From: Isochrysis galbana
Taxonomy: Eukaryota > Haptophyta > Isochrysidales > Isochrysidaceae
Length of the DNA: 64,000 nt
Direction of reading: 5' to 3'
Assembly: GCA_018136815.1 (NCBI GenBank)
Contig: CM030938.1
Span: 1,586,202 to 1,650,201 of the forward strand
Both the position numbers and the translations under genes were made by a program. The notes under the pieces are model-generated. The model had not been told where the DNA came from. It worked only from the letters and a program-made list of their open reading frames with translations, and searched no databases. Of the stretch, positions 44,387 through 53,791 are shown one piece after another. Position 1 is the stretch's first letter, and every line of letters begins with the position of its first letter.

Positions 44387-44923
44387 TTAAAGACGAAGCA
44401 GCAGTGGGCGGCCGAGTTTGGCATTGACAAGAGGAGGTTTTGCTACTGGGAGGAGAACGTCGGTGAAGAGATGATTGACCGCCTCCGCCGGGGCGTCGTC
44501 CCCCTTCCCTGTAGGCCTCCTGGGCCCGACGGCAAGGCCCGCAGCTACGCCAAGGCGGCCGTAGCGAGCGATGAGACGGACGACGTCGTGTCCTTGGGCT
44601 TCCTCCACGGCTACAACCTCGACGAGCTGCTCAAGGATTTGAAGGCGCGCTGCAACCGCGTGGGAGACTCTCGTAAGTATGGTTCTAAGGGATCGCGCGG
44701 GTTGTACCGGGAGGCAGTGAAGTGGGCAGCATGTGAGATGGTGTCGGGCAAGATGCCCATGGATGGGCGGCGCGCCTCCGATGTGTTGCGTGTGCTGGGA
44801 CTCAGCATTTCGTCGTGGCCTCTGAATGCGTCGGCCGTTCAGGCACGTGCCAAGGCGGAAGTCTTCGATGAATCGATCAAGGCTGTGAGCATGGACTGGG
44901 TCGACCACACTACGAGCACTTGA
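44387..44923 (+). pseudogene. Unknown gene fragment, convergent with the lipase
   Basis: The frame opens after TAG at 44360 and runs to TGA at 44923. The first ATG is at 44471, but the upstream codons (TKQQWAAEFGIDKRRFCYWE) look coding, so the true N-terminus seems to be lost. The core (YNLDELLKDLKARCNRVGDS, RGLYREAVKWAACEMVSGKM) is helical and charged. The last ~25 codons (VFDESIKAVSMDWVD) are antisense to the catalytic-His end of the lipase, so the two genes overlap tail to tail or were fused there. No family is recognised; it may be a PLV gene. Confidence 0.45.
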
Positions 44924-45811
44924 TCGTGGGATGACATGAAGCTCAGTTCTCGGCCCGGCGTTCTGGATCATCCCTCCACGTTCGCTCCGTGTGATCGCTT
45001 CAAAAGAGAGGAGAGCCGGGTCGTCTCCGGTCCGATAGATTGCGTGCGGCGCATCTCCAATTGATGACGGACGGACGAAAGGGTTCAGTGTCACGCTCCG
45101 CTCGACGAGTCCACGATCGGCGAGGCGAATGGCTGCGTTCCCGCCCAGGCTATGACCGTACGCGGCAATAGGCTTCGCTCCGTACTTGGTAGCAACCCGG
45201 CGCGCGAGATCGTAGTAGGTGCGATGGAAAAATGGCGAATCTTCCTCGGCGGCCTGCAGAGCAATCGTGCGTGCGTCGAATCCCCATTCGCCACGACGCA
45301 CCGTTCCTCGGATTCCTAGGGTGGTATTGCCAGTCTCGGAGTTGTGGAAGACGAGTACATTTTTTGTGCTTAGCTCGGCGTCGACTGTACCAAACTGCGT
45401 AGGCACGTCACGCACGGCCTCCTCCAAAGCAATGCCCGACTCGAACTCGTAGCTCGCTGCAACAAGTTTGGATCCCTCTCTCGCCTCCATCGGCACGCCG
45501 TTTGCGGTCGGCTTCAGCTTGGGCAGCTTCACGGATGAGACCGGGAATCTTTGATTCTGACTTGATTGTGCAGCTGGCGGTGGTTGTGGTGCCGGAGGGG
45601 TTGGTCTTGGCGGACCAGGCGGCGCCGGCCTTGGCGGACCAGGCGGCGTTGGCCTTGGCGGACCAGGTGGTGTCGGTCTCGGTGGGGTTGGTCTTGGATC
45701 GGAGCCGGACGATCTCGTGGAACTCGACCTCCTCGATTCTTTTCGGCATGGGACGCCGTACAATTCCTCTTGCTCCCGGCATGTCAAATACCGTTTGCTG
45801 TTGGCGAACAT
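44387..45811 (-). CDS. Class-3-lipase-like alpha/beta hydrolase (viral element)
   Basis: Start at ATG 45811 (MFANSKRYLTCREQEELYGV). The frame is open a little further up but without an ATG. After a Pro-rich linker (PRPTPPGPPRP repeats), the hydrolase domain spans ~110-305. It has the nucleophile elbow AAYGHSLGGNAAI (Ser), the oxyanion-side segment LGIRGTVRRGEW and a late VHAHSLDRFI that supplies the catalytic His. Class-3 lipases are found in Polinton-like viruses and other large DNA viruses and may act on membranes during entry or release. Beyond ~310 the frame runs antisense to the plus-strand gene and looks non-native (His/Arg/Pro-rich), so the true end is probably near 44860. It is divergent from the fibre gene with only 41 bp between start codons (45812-45852). 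That gap contains a TATTTTTTAG-type AT-rich stretch, a possible shared promoter. Confidence 0.75.
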   Translation of the reverse strand: MFANSKRYLTCREQEELYGVPCRKESRRSSSTRSSGSDPRPTPPRPTPPGPPRPTPPGPPRPAPPGPPRPTPPAPQPPPAAQSSQNQRFPVSSVKLPKLKPTANGVPMEAREGSKLVAASYEFESGIALEEAVRDVPTQFGTVDAELSTKNVLVFHNSETGNTTLGIRGTVRRGEWGFDARTIALQAAEEDSPFFHRTYYDLARRVATKYGAKPIAAYGHSLGGNAAIRLADRGLVERSVTLNPFVRPSSIGDAPHAIYRTGDDPALLSFEAITRSERGGMIQNAGPRTELHVIPRSSARSVVDPVHAHSLDRFIEDFRLGTCLNGRRIQRPRRNAESQHTQHIGGAPPIHGHLARHHLTCCPLHCLPVQPARSLRTILTRVSHAVAARLQILEQLVEVVAVEEAQGHDVVRLIARYGRLGVAAGLAVGPRRPTGKGDDAPAEAVNHLFTDVLLPVAKPPLVNAKLGRPLLLRL

Positions 45812-45852
45812 ATTTTTTAGCCGAGCTATACTAACAGAGTCAGACAAAAAAG

Positions 45853-47225
45853 ATGACTAAACTCGTTTACATCTCATGCCGAAACGGATCTAGAAAGCGT
45901 GTATTATTGCATGACCCAGCCAACTATGCCACTCTCATTTCGGCCAAAGCAGTATTCGAGGAAGACGCCCAACCGATCGATGTCGACGGAGGCACCTCAA
46001 TTCAACTCAGTTCGGCACTAAGTAGCGATGTCTCGGCGCTAGAGCAAACTCAAATCTTCGCTAATGCTTTGCTTCGAGCCTACTACAGTGTGGACGGCCA
46101 GGTCCCAGACGGAGCTACGGCCGAAGTGGTCTCCGACGTGGATGGTGGAGAGGCGCCCGTGATCAGGTTCACCTTCCCTACCACGAGCCTTGTCCTCCCG
46201 TCAAGTGAAATATCGCCAACGACGAGCTTCACGGCCCCAGAGGGGATCTACGACGTTTCCGCCTCCAGCCTGGCGTTCAAGTACGAGATGCAGCAGGTGG
46301 CCGGCGAATGGCTACAGCTCCAAACTCCGACAGCCATCCAGCCGAGCGGCATCCGCTTGTCATCGCTATCTACGAATGAGAGCCCCACCGAGTTGCATCT
46401 CTTTGGGAGCGATGACGGCTCGCTCTGGAAACGGATCGCGAACCTGACGAACCTAACCATCGGAACTAGCCCGACCGACACATCGGTGAGTAGCGGCGCT
46501 GCATATAACTACTTCCGCCTCGTGATCCCACAAAACGGTGGCGCAACCCAAGTCACGCTCGATGAGGTGAAGCTGATTGAGGGCGCTAGCACCTTTCCAG
46601 CGTCGGCGATAACCTCAAATTCGAGCAATGGATACACAATCTCGGCCAGCAGCCAGAGGCGCGTGAAGAGCGTGACAACTACCACATCAGGTGCTCAGAT
46701 CGAGGGGGAGTGGGTGCAGCTGGGCATGAGCGCACCGGTATTCATCGACAAGGTAGGCATAATGATGCAGACGGGCGTCCCCTCGTCTAGGTATCTCAAA
46801 ACGGTGCGCGTCCTTCACAAAAACCAGGCTAGCACGAATTGGACTTCGAGAACGTCAGCCGCTACCAATCTCGTCAGTCCAGACGTCGAGGAGATCATAT
46901 CGCTAGGGATTCCACAGCAAGCAGAGCAATGGCGCCTAGTGATCGAGCAGACAAACGAAACAGACCCCCTGTTTTCGTGGTTACGATTCTACGGGCCCAG
47001 CACGTTCACGCTCCCCGTCCAGCCGCTCAGGGCCAACTTCACTACCATGACGCGCAGCGACTTCTTCCAAGGCACGCACGAGGTCAGCGCCTCAAGCGGA
47101 GCCGACCCTTGGATGGCGTTTGACGCGGACCCATTGTCGGTATGGAGGAGCGATCCAGTGGTCAGCTCGCAGCACATCTCGTTAAAGTTACCGACAATCG
47201 TTTTAGCATTCGGTATAACAATGAA
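45853..47225 (+). pseudogene. Viral fibre/adhesin-like gene, 5' part (interrupted by LINE)
   Basis: ATG at 45853, about 457 codons up to the LINE insertion. The N-terminus (MTKLVYISCRNGSRKRVLLH) is followed by repeats of about 150-190 residues. Each has a YDVSASS or YTISASS strand, a GEWLQLQTP or GEWVQLGM strand, a FGSDDGS-type loop and an FRLVIP strand: the layout of F5/8 type C (discoidin-like) jelly rolls, which bind glycans or surfaces. Such repeat proteins occur as fibres in DNA viruses of algae. The frame is open to the insertion site; the LINE adds a few foreign codons and then a stop at 47241. The gene continues from 53792 in the same phase. Confidence 0.75.
47210..47225. repeat. LINE target-site duplication, left copy
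   Basis: TCGGTATAACAATGAA, identical to 53776-53791. The two copies bound the LINE exactly. Confidence 0.92.
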
Positions 47226-50200
47226 AAAAAAAAACTTCTGAAGATTCAGGGCTACACACCTACTAGTTATGGGATTTCCCTTCGCTATCTACACCGCCCT
47301 TATCATCCCTCCCTCCACCTCTTCCCCTGCCCCCCTTCTTTCCTTTTTCTTCGGTTTCCGGGGTCCGGCCTCGGTGCGCTACCTGAGGCCTGGTTTAGAG
47401 TGTGGGGTCCGGGCAGGCCTTCTGGAATTGTCTTTGTTGTCGAAAGTGTCCGTCTGGTCGCTTTTTGTTTGTTTGGTTTATAACCAGGTTCCATTGTCTC
47501 TACCAGCGGCTTAGGTAGGTGTATCCATGTTTCAATTTCCTTTGTTCCCTTGGTCTATGGTCCCCTCGACAGCGTGTGCGATCCCCAGCTTGGAGGCTAG
47601 TTCCACTAGCTCCGCGCTGGGCTTAAGACCGCCTTTGTCGTTCCTGTTGAAAACGGGTCTCAAGTCATTCATGTCTATCCTTTTTTTAGGCTGTCTTCCC
47701 ATGCCCGCTTGGGCGGTTCTCGCCGAGTCGGTTTCTTGTGCGAAAAGGAGTGCTTTACTTAGTATGGTGTATCTCTCTATTATTCTTATTAGTATGGTTT
47801 CTTCCGAGAATTTGATGCCGTCGTAATGTATCCTATAGAAGTCCGTGAGTATATATCTCCACGCTAATAGGTATAGTACGTATATCGATATCGCTTTTGG
47901 GGCGTCTCCTTTTGGGTATATGAATAGGTTGTCTACAATTGTTTCTTCCCTGCTCCTTTCTAGTCCTGGTGTGAACCGTGCAATTTTATTCAGTTCTCCT
48001 AGGATGTTAGTTATCCCGGGGCATTCGCCTAGGTGTATCGAGGATTCATCCGTTTCCCCACAAATGCGGCACGTGCTGGTTCTGTCTGGAAAGCGGTTGT
48101 ACGTGCCCACTCGCCTGTGTGTGATATGTTTGAAATGTAGGTGCATGTCCCTCGCCGTTACCATTGGCGTGGTGTATAGTCGCGCCAGGTGCGCCCATGT
48201 GTCCCCTGGTATTTGGAGTTTTTCCTCCCATTTGGCCGGCCCCGTGAGGCGTTTGCGTTTGCGGTCTTTACGCTGAAATGCCTCGGTTAGATGTTCTACC
48301 CCGGTGCCGTCCAGCGGCGTCTTGCCGTCTAATGTATATTCGTCCGCCAGCGGGTATTCTAGTCTCTTGTTGGTTTTGTATCCTCCCCCCCATTGCGCCG
48401 GTGGGGATGGGTCTAGGTTCGAGGGCGCGGCGGGTAGTCTTTTTCCGATTATGGGCGTGCCTAGGTATGAGAGTTCCGCCTCGTGCCATCTCTCCTTGAT
48501 GTTCACATAGTATTCCCCGTCTACCGTTATCCGCAGTTCGGGCGTCGGTTCTTCCGAGATGTGTTCATTGTCGGCCTCTTCTCGTCCCGGTGGTGCGCAT
48601 TCTAGTTCGGCCGTCTTATCTACCGCTGCCAGTGTCTCCTTGGCGTGTTTGACTATCGTATCCCATGTTTCCAAGAATTTGTCTCTCGGGATATATTCAC
48701 CTTGGAAGTGTATATACGTGTCATTGTTCCTGAGGTATTGCGCGCATTCAACACTGCTATAGGGCGTGTTCGCCGCGTGGTCTTTGAATACGTTATGTGT
48801 GGTATTACATTCAAGCTTGTTCCATAATTTTATCCATATGGGGTTTATTTTAGGTCCCGGGTGCGTTGGGCTACCCCACATGGGTTGCGAGAGAGCTCCT
48901 TCTCTACTTACTTTCAGTGATGTGAGTTTAAGTTCGCGAATGTTGTTTAGCGCCTGTTTCCAAAACGCGGGAAGTTTACTCGTGCCCGCTATTCCATCGG
49001 TGAGTTTGTTCGTGGGGACCGTCGAGAGAACCGCTGCTCTTCCTAGGTTCGTGCGGCAGAACCACGCGTCAAGCACTTGTTTCCATTGTGCTTGGCGTGC
49101 GTCAAGATAGTTTAGGATCCATTTGGCTTGTAAAGCTTTGACATGGTTGCCCCAGTCGAGCAGTCCTAGCCCTAGATGTGGCCCTTTCTCCGAAGTGTTT
49201 TTCGTCGGGATCTCAGGGTGCTTTATCCATTGTAGCTTCCGGCCGGTGCGTGCGTTTGTCCACATGATTCTTTCTACGGCTCTTTTAACCGCCGTGTGGA
49301 ATGATCTAGGGGCTGCGAGTGTCTGCAGCCAGTATCTAGGTATAGAATATACTAGGAAGTTAGCCACCTTCGTTTTCCCATGTATAGATAGATTATTGGT
49401 TAGCGGCGCGTATATAGTGGTTTTCCTCTCTATCTTGTCGGCTAGTTTGCGCCAGAACTCTTTGATGGCCCGGGGTCCACCTAGTGGGACCCCCAATATG
49501 GTCGCATACTCGTTTCCTTTCAGCCACTTGTACCTTTGGAATCTCGCGGGTGGGCGCTTCCTTCTCAGGGAGCCCATCCTTAGTCCCTCGAACTTTTGAT
49601 CGTTGGGTTTGCCACACGAGGCCGCCGCGTATCTTTTTACCCAGCCGAGGGATCGCGCCAGGCTACCGTAGTCTGCCGCTAAGAGTTGTGTATCGTCCGC
49701 GAATTGGCTTATCTTTAGTTCGGCTCCGTTCACTATGATGCCCTCGATGTCTTCGTCTTCGTTTATCGCTCTGGTGAGGGCTTCTGCCGTCAAGAGGAAG
49801 GCCAGTGGGGAGAGCGGGCATCCTTGTGGGACGCCGCTCGCTATGTTGAAAGGGAAGCTTCTTCCCCCGTTCGCCTTTATGTAGCGAATTGGTTTTGCCT
49901 CGGAATTCGTGAGAGCCTTCGCATACCTTTTGAAGTTCTCTCCGAATTTTAGCTTTTCGAGGACCAAGTGGTAAAACTCCCAATTGACCCTGTCGAAAGC
50001 CTTTTCCCAATCGAGCGCTAGGAGGAGTCCTGGCTCCCCCGTTTCGTCTAGGTACGCGTTCGTCAGTTGCAACAGATGGGTGGCTTCGCCGATTAACCGT
50101 TTTGGGACGAAGCCGAGCTGGTCTTTCGAGATTATGTTCCCGATTACTTTTTTTAGTCTATTCGTGAGCACCTTAGCTAATATTTTGTAATCGCTTTGCA

Positions 50201-53200
50201 GTAGCGTGATGGGTCTGTAGTTCCTAGGGTCTCGCGTGTCACCTTTTTTATATAGAAGGATTATATCGCCTTCCCTCATTGATATGTTTAGTTGTCCCTG
50301 CTCTAGAGCTAGGTTTAGCATCCTAAGAAAGTCATGCTTCACTAGGTCGATGAAGCTTTTGTAGAACTCCGCCGGAAGCGCGTCCGGTCCCGCGCTTTTG
50401 CCGCTTCCTATTTGGGTGACGGCGTCGGTTAGTTCTTCCATCGTTATTTTCCCTTCTGTGGCATCGCTGTCATGGTTGTTCATTGGGCGCGTTTCTAACG
50501 TTTCTTCGAGTTCGCGGTCTCTGGTGCTACGTCGTTCCTGATATAACCATACGTAATACTTGCGAAGTTCGTTTCGTATTTCCGTATCGTCCGCGGTCGT
50601 GTTCCTCGTGTCGTTCCCCGGGGCGTTCCAGTCGCCCGTGACGAATAGTTCCGGAATTGCGCTGTTAGAGGCGCGTGATTGAAATCTGTGAAAGAATTCT
50701 TTCGTCATTCTCTCCTCGTGCTTGAGGGAGTCGAAGCTTTCTTTGGTCGTCGGTCTGGACTTCTTGCGAATCGTGTCTATCTTTTTGTTGAGTTCGCGCA
50801 TCCTATCCACTTTCCTTGCGTTTGGTTCGCCGTCGTTGAGCTCTATCCCGATCAGTGCGAGCTCTTCGACGGCTTTCGCTATCTCTTGCTGCTCTCTGTT
50901 TTGTCTTGTTGCCCACAGAAGGTAAATTGCCGCCGCCTTTTTCGCGTTACTCCACGCGTCATCGACGTCTTCGTCCGGTGTCTCGGGTTTTATGTGGCTT
51001 CTCCACAAGTGTGTTATCACTCTCCGTGTGTCTTCCGCACCTAAGAGCTCGTTGTCGATTCGCACGTCGTACGTGCGTCCGGGTTTGAACCCTACCATTT
51101 CGAAGGTGCCCATCACCGGAAGGTGGTCCGAGGCGCCTTTTCCCGTGAATAGTGCCGGGTGTGGGCCGATTGTTTGCCAATTGATGTTCGAGCATACTAT
51201 GGGAGAGTAGATCCTGTCTATTCTCGTGTGTATAGTCCCCGAGAGGCGGGTGAAGCCCCCCTTGTTGTTACCGTTCACTAGATTGTATGCGTCCATTAAC
51301 CCTATTTCGTTCATAGCCGTTCTCAGTTTGGATCCGTGAGCGTTTCCATATTCCTCTCGGTTCGCGTGCTTTCTTGTGTCTCTCTCCACATCTTCTACAC
51401 AGTTGAAATCGCCCCCCATAAGGGTGTCGTGTTCTCTTCCCACGGGGCTAGTCCTTAACGCTTCTATTTGGGTGGCTCTTAGGTTAGGCGTGGCGCTCAG
51501 ATATATAGATATTAGCTCCAATTCTTTAGATTCTATTACGCATCTAACTCGTAGGCATCTGCCTTCGACTAGCGTTTCCGCCGTGTCCGGTAACATTTTC
51601 ACTCTTGGGGAGGAGTCGCGTATCGCAATGCCTACCCCACTCGCCGGGTCAGTGATGTTCGCTGGTGCGTGCACCATTTGCCACCCCAACGCTTTGGCGG
51701 TCATGCATGCGCGATGATGTCTGCCGTCTGCATAGGCATGAAGCTCTTGCAGAAGTAGAATGTCTACCCTCGCTTTTCTCGCTTGAGCCAGCGCCGAGCC
51801 TAAAGCGCCGTGCCCGGCACCGTTGATGTTGTAGGACACGATAGTGACCGGTCCCTCACCTGGATATCCAAGGGTGGAGTTAAAGGTGAGTGCGTATATG
51901 ATCAGTGCGTTGCCACGACACATCAAATAGGCTAGGCTCGCGTACTTATGAAGATAGCGGCAATCGGCGCCTAGGGCACAAATTCCTCCCTTCGGTTGTT
52001 TTCCGGGGGGTCCGGCGCTCGCGCGCGGAAACGCGCACACGATTGTGCACGCGCCATCTTTCCATGCGCCCGGATAATCGTGCGAGCGGTTGCACGCCTT
52101 GCCCATGATGTTCATGGGGCATTTCCCGTTGGGGAAACGTTTGCATAGCTCGAGCGAGCCCGGGTTGATGGCCTCTTGGATGGTTTTCTTCGGCGGCGCC
52201 ATGCGCTTTCGTTCTTCACGCTCAAGTCGCGCTGCCTTTTCCTCCGCGCACACGCATACGCGGAGAGGGGGTTGGAAGGCCAAGGCGTAATCTTTTTTGT
52301 ATCCTTTGCATCCCTTCGGGCCCGCGTGGATGTACAGGTTCTTAATGTCGCCGCCGAGTTCGCGGCAATTCCGGACCGCGTACTCAATGGGGTAAGGAGC
52401 CCCATTAACGCTGAGGAGGATCTTGCGCGGAAAGTCGAACGATTTGAACGAGCCCTGTTTGGGGGTCACGTAAAGGTGGTAGACTTCTTTCTTACCTTGG
52501 GTTACTAGGACCCCTTCTTTAGTGAGGATCTTGGTCCTTTCTTGGTTGCCTTGGAGAAAGAAGAAGCCTTGATTCTCTACCGCCTTGGCGAGCGAGCTTA
52601 TCGTAATGATACTTTTGAGCTCGAACTTGTAGTTGCGCACCACTAGGTGCGCCGATACATCTTGGAAGGCTCCGGCTACCGCTTTGTCGGACGCCCGGGG
52701 TAGCCCCTTGAGTTTTTCGTCGAGAGTTTGATATTTGACCGCTATTGGGCACGGAATGCCCGCCTTGCGAAAGTCGACTACGTCTTTGTACATCTCGCGA
52801 AACTGATTCGCGCAATCCGCCGTGACCATTATTTCCCATGGGCCGGAGGCGCTCTTAGACAAAAAGTCAGGTTCCAAGTCGACGCCCTCTAGTTTGTTGA
52901 GATGTGCAACAATGGCGCCTAGAGTCTCTTCGTCCTTGGCCTTGTGGCCCTTCTCGTACGCCGTAAAGGTGATGACGATTTTGTGGGAGTCCGGAAACTC
53001 GGCCTCCTCTTGGAGCTCGGGCTCTAGGTCTTCGTCAAGGAGGGCCACCTGAGTGGCCGTAGGGGGAGACGAGGTTAGTCTTCTGCCTAGTCTTGTTGCT
53101 CTAGGGTCCAATTGGCTCAATGCGTCTACCGTGCTGTCTCTCTCTCTCTTGAGTTTTGTGTGAGGTGTTTGTTGTGTTGGCCCATTTTCGTGTTTGTGTT

Positions 53201-53775
53201 GGTCTTGTTGGGTCTCCAGGGCCAGTGTCTTGCTGGTCGTCTCCGTGCTCGAGGCGCGGTCGTCCGTCTGATTCTCGGCGTCTGTGAGGGGTGCCTCCCC
53301 GTGACAGTCCTCATTTCTGTCTCTGTCTCCCCTGATGGGGGTCCCAAGTTGTTCTCTCCATTGTCTGTTTTGGTGCGACATTTCCCCAGTGGGGTCCTGT
53401 CTTGTATGGCGCCGGGCCAGCCCCTCGCGCCGGAGCACGAGGGCGGTAACGCGGCTGTGTAGGGTCCCGGCCCGGGGGCCTACCCTGTGGAGTCGTCCCT
53501 CTGGTGTTCTGTGGTCGGTGTGGCTGTGGGTTGTGATGGAGGTGTGATGCATGCTGGCTGGTGCCAGCATGGCGGCTTTGCACATGTCGTTCTTGGTGGT
53601 GCGCGGGCGCGGCCCGCCGGCTCCTGTGCCCACCTGACTGGGGGGGTCATCCTGGCGCGGTCGCTTCGGCGACAGCGGCGTGTCCGTGAGCTCTTCGTCC
53701 ATCATGGCGAGGGCGGCGGCAGCGAGAGCGGGCGGCGGCGCGCGCTCCATGACCCTATCGTTTTAACGATAGTTC
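47226..53775 (-). mobile_element. Full-length LINE inserted in the viral fibre gene
   Basis: 6550 bp between two 16-bp duplications. The element's 5' end is at 53775: 20 bases containing a hairpin (53755-53772, arms CTATCGTT and AACGATAG, loop TT on the sense strand as AA), then GGTC and ATG at 53750. The 3' UTR is 47531-47226 and ends on the sense strand in a short CTGAA/TTCAG hairpin followed by a T run. The 3' UTR is duplicated at 9197-9756 and at 764-805. There are no internal frame breaks and the target duplications are identical, so the insertion is young. Confidence 0.93.
47532..53750 (-). CDS. LINE polyprotein: ORF1-like, APE endonuclease, reverse transcriptase, zinc knuckle
   Basis: A single 2072-residue frame. 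Residues 1-~240 are Pro/Arg/Gln-rich and gag-like. ~245-530 are globular, then a Cys/His-rich region (CKRFPNGKCP, GKACNRSHDY, ICALGADCRYLHKY) suggests nucleic-acid binding. The endonuclease spans ~633-880 with VSYNING, LLLQELH, GGDFN, HTRIDRIYS and GASDHLPVMG, the Mg-dependent APE/EEP residues. The reverse transcriptase starts near 1117 (KSAGPDALPAEFY) with NYRPITLLQSDYKILAKVL, ALDWEKAFDRVNW, SGVPQGCPLSPLAFLL and the catalytic FADDTQLL (~1348). A C-terminal CCHC-type knuckle is at ~1891 (CRICGETDESSIHLGEC). The order endonuclease-RT-knuckle fits L1-like/jockey-type LINEs; having the gag-like part in the same frame is less common. All catalytic motifs are intact. Confidence 0.93.
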   Translation of the reverse strand: MERAPPPALAAAALAMMDEELTDTPLSPKRPRQDDPPSQVGTGAGGPRPRTTKNDMCKAAMLAPASMHHTSITTHSHTDHRTPEGRLHRVGPRAGTLHSRVTALVLRREGLARRHTRQDPTGEMSHQNRQWREQLGTPIRGDRDRNEDCHGEAPLTDAENQTDDRASSTETTSKTLALETQQDQHKHENGPTQQTPHTKLKRERDSTVDALSQLDPRATRLGRRLTSSPPTATQVALLDEDLEPELQEEAEFPDSHKIVITFTAYEKGHKAKDEETLGAIVAHLNKLEGVDLEPDFLSKSASGPWEIMVTADCANQFREMYKDVVDFRKAGIPCPIAVKYQTLDEKLKGLPRASDKAVAGAFQDVSAHLVVRNYKFELKSIITISSLAKAVENQGFFFLQGNQERTKILTKEGVLVTQGKKEVYHLYVTPKQGSFKSFDFPRKILLSVNGAPYPIEYAVRNCRELGGDIKNLYIHAGPKGCKGYKKDYALAFQPPLRVCVCAEEKAARLEREERKRMAPPKKTIQEAINPGSLELCKRFPNGKCPMNIMGKACNRSHDYPGAWKDGACTIVCAFPRASAGPPGKQPKGGICALGADCRYLHKYASLAYLMCRGNALIIYALTFNSTLGYPGEGPVTIVSYNINGAGHGALGSALAQARKARVDILLLQELHAYADGRHHRACMTAKALGWQMVHAPANITDPASGVGIAIRDSSPRVKMLPDTAETLVEGRCLRVRCVIESKELELISIYLSATPNLRATQIEALRTSPVGREHDTLMGGDFNCVEDVERDTRKHANREEYGNAHGSKLRTAMNEIGLMDAYNLVNGNNKGGFTRLSGTIHTRIDRIYSPIVCSNINWQTIGPHPALFTGKGASDHLPVMGTFEMVGFKPGRTYDVRIDNELLGAEDTRRVITHLWRSHIKPETPDEDVDDAWSNAKKAAAIYLLWATRQNREQQEIAKAVEELALIGIELNDGEPNARKVDRMRELNKKIDTIRKKSRPTTKESFDSLKHEERMTKEFFHRFQSRASNSAIPELFVTGDWNAPGNDTRNTTADDTEIRNELRKYYVWLYQERRSTRDRELEETLETRPMNNHDSDATEGKITMEELTDAVTQIGSGKSAGPDALPAEFYKSFIDLVKHDFLRMLNLALEQGQLNISMREGDIILLYKKGDTRDPRNYRPITLLQSDYKILAKVLTNRLKKVIGNIISKDQLGFVPKRLIGEATHLLQLTNAYLDETGEPGLLLALDWEKAFDRVNWEFYHLVLEKLKFGENFKRYAKALTNSEAKPIRYIKANGGRSFPFNIASGVPQGCPLSPLAFLLTAEALTRAINEDEDIEGIIVNGAELKISQFADDTQLLAADYGSLARSLGWVKRYAAASCGKPNDQKFEGLRMGSLRRKRPPARFQRYKWLKGNEYATILGVPLGGPRAIKEFWRKLADKIERKTTIYAPLTNNLSIHGKTKVANFLVYSIPRYWLQTLAAPRSFHTAVKRAVERIMWTNARTGRKLQWIKHPEIPTKNTSEKGPHLGLGLLDWGNHVKALQAKWILNYLDARQAQWKQVLDAWFCRTNLGRAAVLSTVPTNKLTDGIAGTSKLPAFWKQALNNIRELKLTSLKVSREGALSQPMWGSPTHPGPKINPIWIKLWNKLECNTTHNVFKDHAANTPYSSVECAQYLRNNDTYIHFQGEYIPRDKFLETWDTIVKHAKETLAAVDKTAELECAPPGREEADNEHISEEPTPELRITVDGEYYVNIKERWHEAELSYLGTPIIGKRLPAAPSNLDPSPPAQWGGGYKTNKRLEYPLADEYTLDGKTPLDGTGVEHLTEAFQRKDRKRKRLTGPAKWEEKLQIPGDTWAHLARLYTTPMVTARDMHLHFKHITHRRVGTYNRFPDRTSTCRICGETDESSIHLGECPGITNILGELNKIARFTPGLERSREETIVDNLFIYPKGDAPKAISIYVLYLLAWRYILTDFYRIHYDGIKFSEETILIRIIERYTILSKALLFAQETDSARTAQAGMGRQPKKRIDMNDLRPVFNRNDKGGLKPSAELVELASKLGIAHAVEGTIDQGNKGN

Positions 53776-53791
53776 TCGGTATAACAATGAA
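53776..53791. repeat. LINE target-site duplication, right copy
   Basis: TCGGTATAACAATGAA, identical to 47210-47225. The codon phase of the fibre gene is the same in both copies. Confidence 0.92.

Noticed and set aside
44926-45400. Plus-strand coding opposite the lipase
   Set aside because: The minus strand carries the GHSLGG elbow and catalytic-His context; the plus frames are short and motif-free.
53487-53791. Start of the downstream fibre frame placed inside the LINE
   Set aside because: The frame upstream of 53776 is antisense to the LINE ORF1-like region; the native fibre sequence begins again only at the right target duplication.
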